From: Diogma glabrata
Taxonomy: Eukaryota; Arthropoda; Insecta; Diptera; Cylindrotomidae
Assembly: GCA_963693315.1 (NCBI GenBank)
Contig: OY856186.1
Location: forward strand, 281,710,935-281,774,934
Length of the DNA: 64,000 bases
Direction of reading: 5' to 3'
Position 1 is the first letter of the stretch. The number at the start of each line of letters is the position of its first letter. Made by a program: the position numbers and the translations under genes. Under the pieces are notes generated by a model, which was given only the letters and a program-made list of their open reading frames with translations, did not search any database and was not told where the DNA came from. Of the stretch, positions 62,591-64,000 are shown piece after piece.

Positions 62591-63579
62591 AACTTTACAA
62601 CATCAGTTGTTTAATTGTTAAACTATTAATTAATTAATTTTTTTTAATGTTTTTACAAACACAAAAAATCAGAATTAATTTTTTTTTTTAATTTCTTGGA
62701 TATATACGCAGAACAAAAGATTAAATAAAATGGTTCCTTAGAATATTTTAATTAATTACAATTAATAATTAATCTACATATAAAATATATATATTGAACT
62801 ATTAATTAGATAGATATTTTAAATAAAATATAAATACATTTTTTTTTAAATATGAAAAAAAAAATATTTTTAAATACAAATATTATGTTAATGAAATTTA
62901 AAAAGAAGAAACAAAAATCAAAATAATAAAAATAAAATTAGTTATTTTTTATATTTTATAAGAAACAATTACGTGAGATTATGATTGTAAATTAAATAAG
63001 GAGGGTAAAGTTTGAACAGACTTGTGACGAAGATAAATTAATAATTCTGGTTGTTTGTAATGCTTAATGCGTTTTAGTATAGGTTCGTTCCTATGATAAA
63101 TGTTCGGCTTTTCTCTTTAAGTGTAATATTGTTTATGGTTTATAATTTTTGTTTGTCTTGCTTACTTTTAAATACTAAGCCAGAAAGTAAAATTATATTT
63201 GAAATATTCAAACCCAATAAGTACTAAAAACTGTAAACTATCGGATTGAAATTGGTCATAAGTTTTTCCCCATATAACTGTTTATCGAAACCACAAAATA
63301 TACAAGAGATATATGCTGGCAACCATAAATAAATCCAAAAGTTGAAAAATGGTTGGTCATTCAACACATAAAAATAAGAATAGGAAAGCATCAGATGCTT
63401 GGAGAAATGTTGTCTAGATATAAAGATAGCATAAAAGCCAATTAATGTGATTAGGTAAAAATTTGAGGGCTAGATAACAAGATAGATCAAATAAAAAAAT
63501 TTATGACAGAAAACCAGTAGTCAGGAGCCCCTCACCCCTTTTATTTGATTATTACCACATAGAATAGGAAAAAATTTTC
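62591..63579. other. 3' UTR and AT-rich downstream DNA
   Basis: Candidate polyadenylation signals (AATAAA) occur at about 62724 and later; long A and T runs make the true end unclear. Nothing else recognised. Confidence 0.4.
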
Positions 63580-64000
63580 ACATTTTTGGAAAAAAGTCGA
63601 AAATTGTGCTTTCGAAAATTCTAGAAAAAAATTCACCTTTTATATGAAACCCCATTCGTCAAGGTTAAAAATATTTTTTTTCGAAATGTCCACCCTCAAC
63701 CCCAAATAACATTTAAAATGATGAGCCGACCGCTATAGTTTTCATTCAATTTTTACGTCATTTCCTATAACAGTGAATTTTTTAAAAAATTTTCTTTTGT
63801 AATGTTCGAAGTTAAGTAGGGTGACAGGAAAACAAACTGTCGAAAACAAAACTTAAGCTGTCGATTTTTTATCGAATTTTTATTTAAATATTTCCTTTTT
63901 CGATTTTTCTAAATCAAACTTGATTCCTTAAAAAAACTTTTTTTTACTATCTCCTTATTTATGTCTATAAAATCCAGGTAAAAACAAATATTTGCAATTT
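63580..64000. repeat. Dispersed repeat, same family as 9340-9660 and 52230-52770
   Basis: Shares ATGATGAGCCGACCGCTA, CATTTCCTATAACAGTGAAT and TTTTGTAATGTTCGAAGTTA with the other copies; runs off the end of the window. Confidence 0.5.

Overview
The window is AT-rich, intron-containing nuclear DNA from an arthropod, most likely an insect. The support is the only well-recognised host gene, a RYK/Derailed-family receptor pseudokinase with short introns (one of 58 bp), together with Penelope-like elements (PLEs), a CR1/Jockey-type LINE, mariner-like and foldback MITEs, very long (TA)n tracts and an assembly gap. I cannot name the species. No bacterial features (operons, RBSs, CRISPR) are present.

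Layout. 1-5.5 kb: small MITEs, a decayed CxxC ORF and two PLE remnants. 5.48-5.88 kb: a first coding exon of a FKBP8-like protein, ending in a canonical splice donor. 7.8-11.6 kb: a PLE fragment with a 12-bp target duplication, one inverted copy of an unnamed 1-kb repeat (family X) and a 381-bp MITE. 12.19-28.95 kb: a head-to-tail triplication of a ~5.6-kb unit that itself contains a minisatellite, two family X copies, a LINE 3' remnant and a (TA)n tract. The third unit carries a private PLE foldback insertion and runs into a 200-N gap. 29.85-32.1 kb: the best PLE copy (556-codon RT plus GIY-YIG ORF, N-terminally truncated) bracketed by inverted copies of its own 3' end. 33.25-34.65 kb: a 455-bp tandem satellite, three full copies. 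39.9-42.0 kb: a second, decayed PLE with inverted arms, one arm split by a 605-bp TIR element. 43-45.5 kb: mariner-type MITE, internally deleted LINE derivative, PLE foldback and a giant (TA)n tract. 48.84-49.38 kb: three small exons with good splice sites, in a phase compatible with the FKBP8-like exon 43 kb upstream. 53.2-54.5 kb: two long inverted-repeat elements. 54.64-59.0 kb: a decayed LINE inserted in a ~155-bp satellite array. 61.06-62.59 kb: the last three coding exons of the RYK/Derailed gene, with a 481-bp palindromic element in one intron.

Most of the window is therefore intronic or intergenic DNA filled by repeats. The recurring theme is PLEs: at least six loci, several with inverted 3' arms and with a hammerhead-ribozyme-like motif near the 3' end. 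Gene models rest on splice-site reading by eye; repeat boundaries are approximate unless a target duplication is stated.
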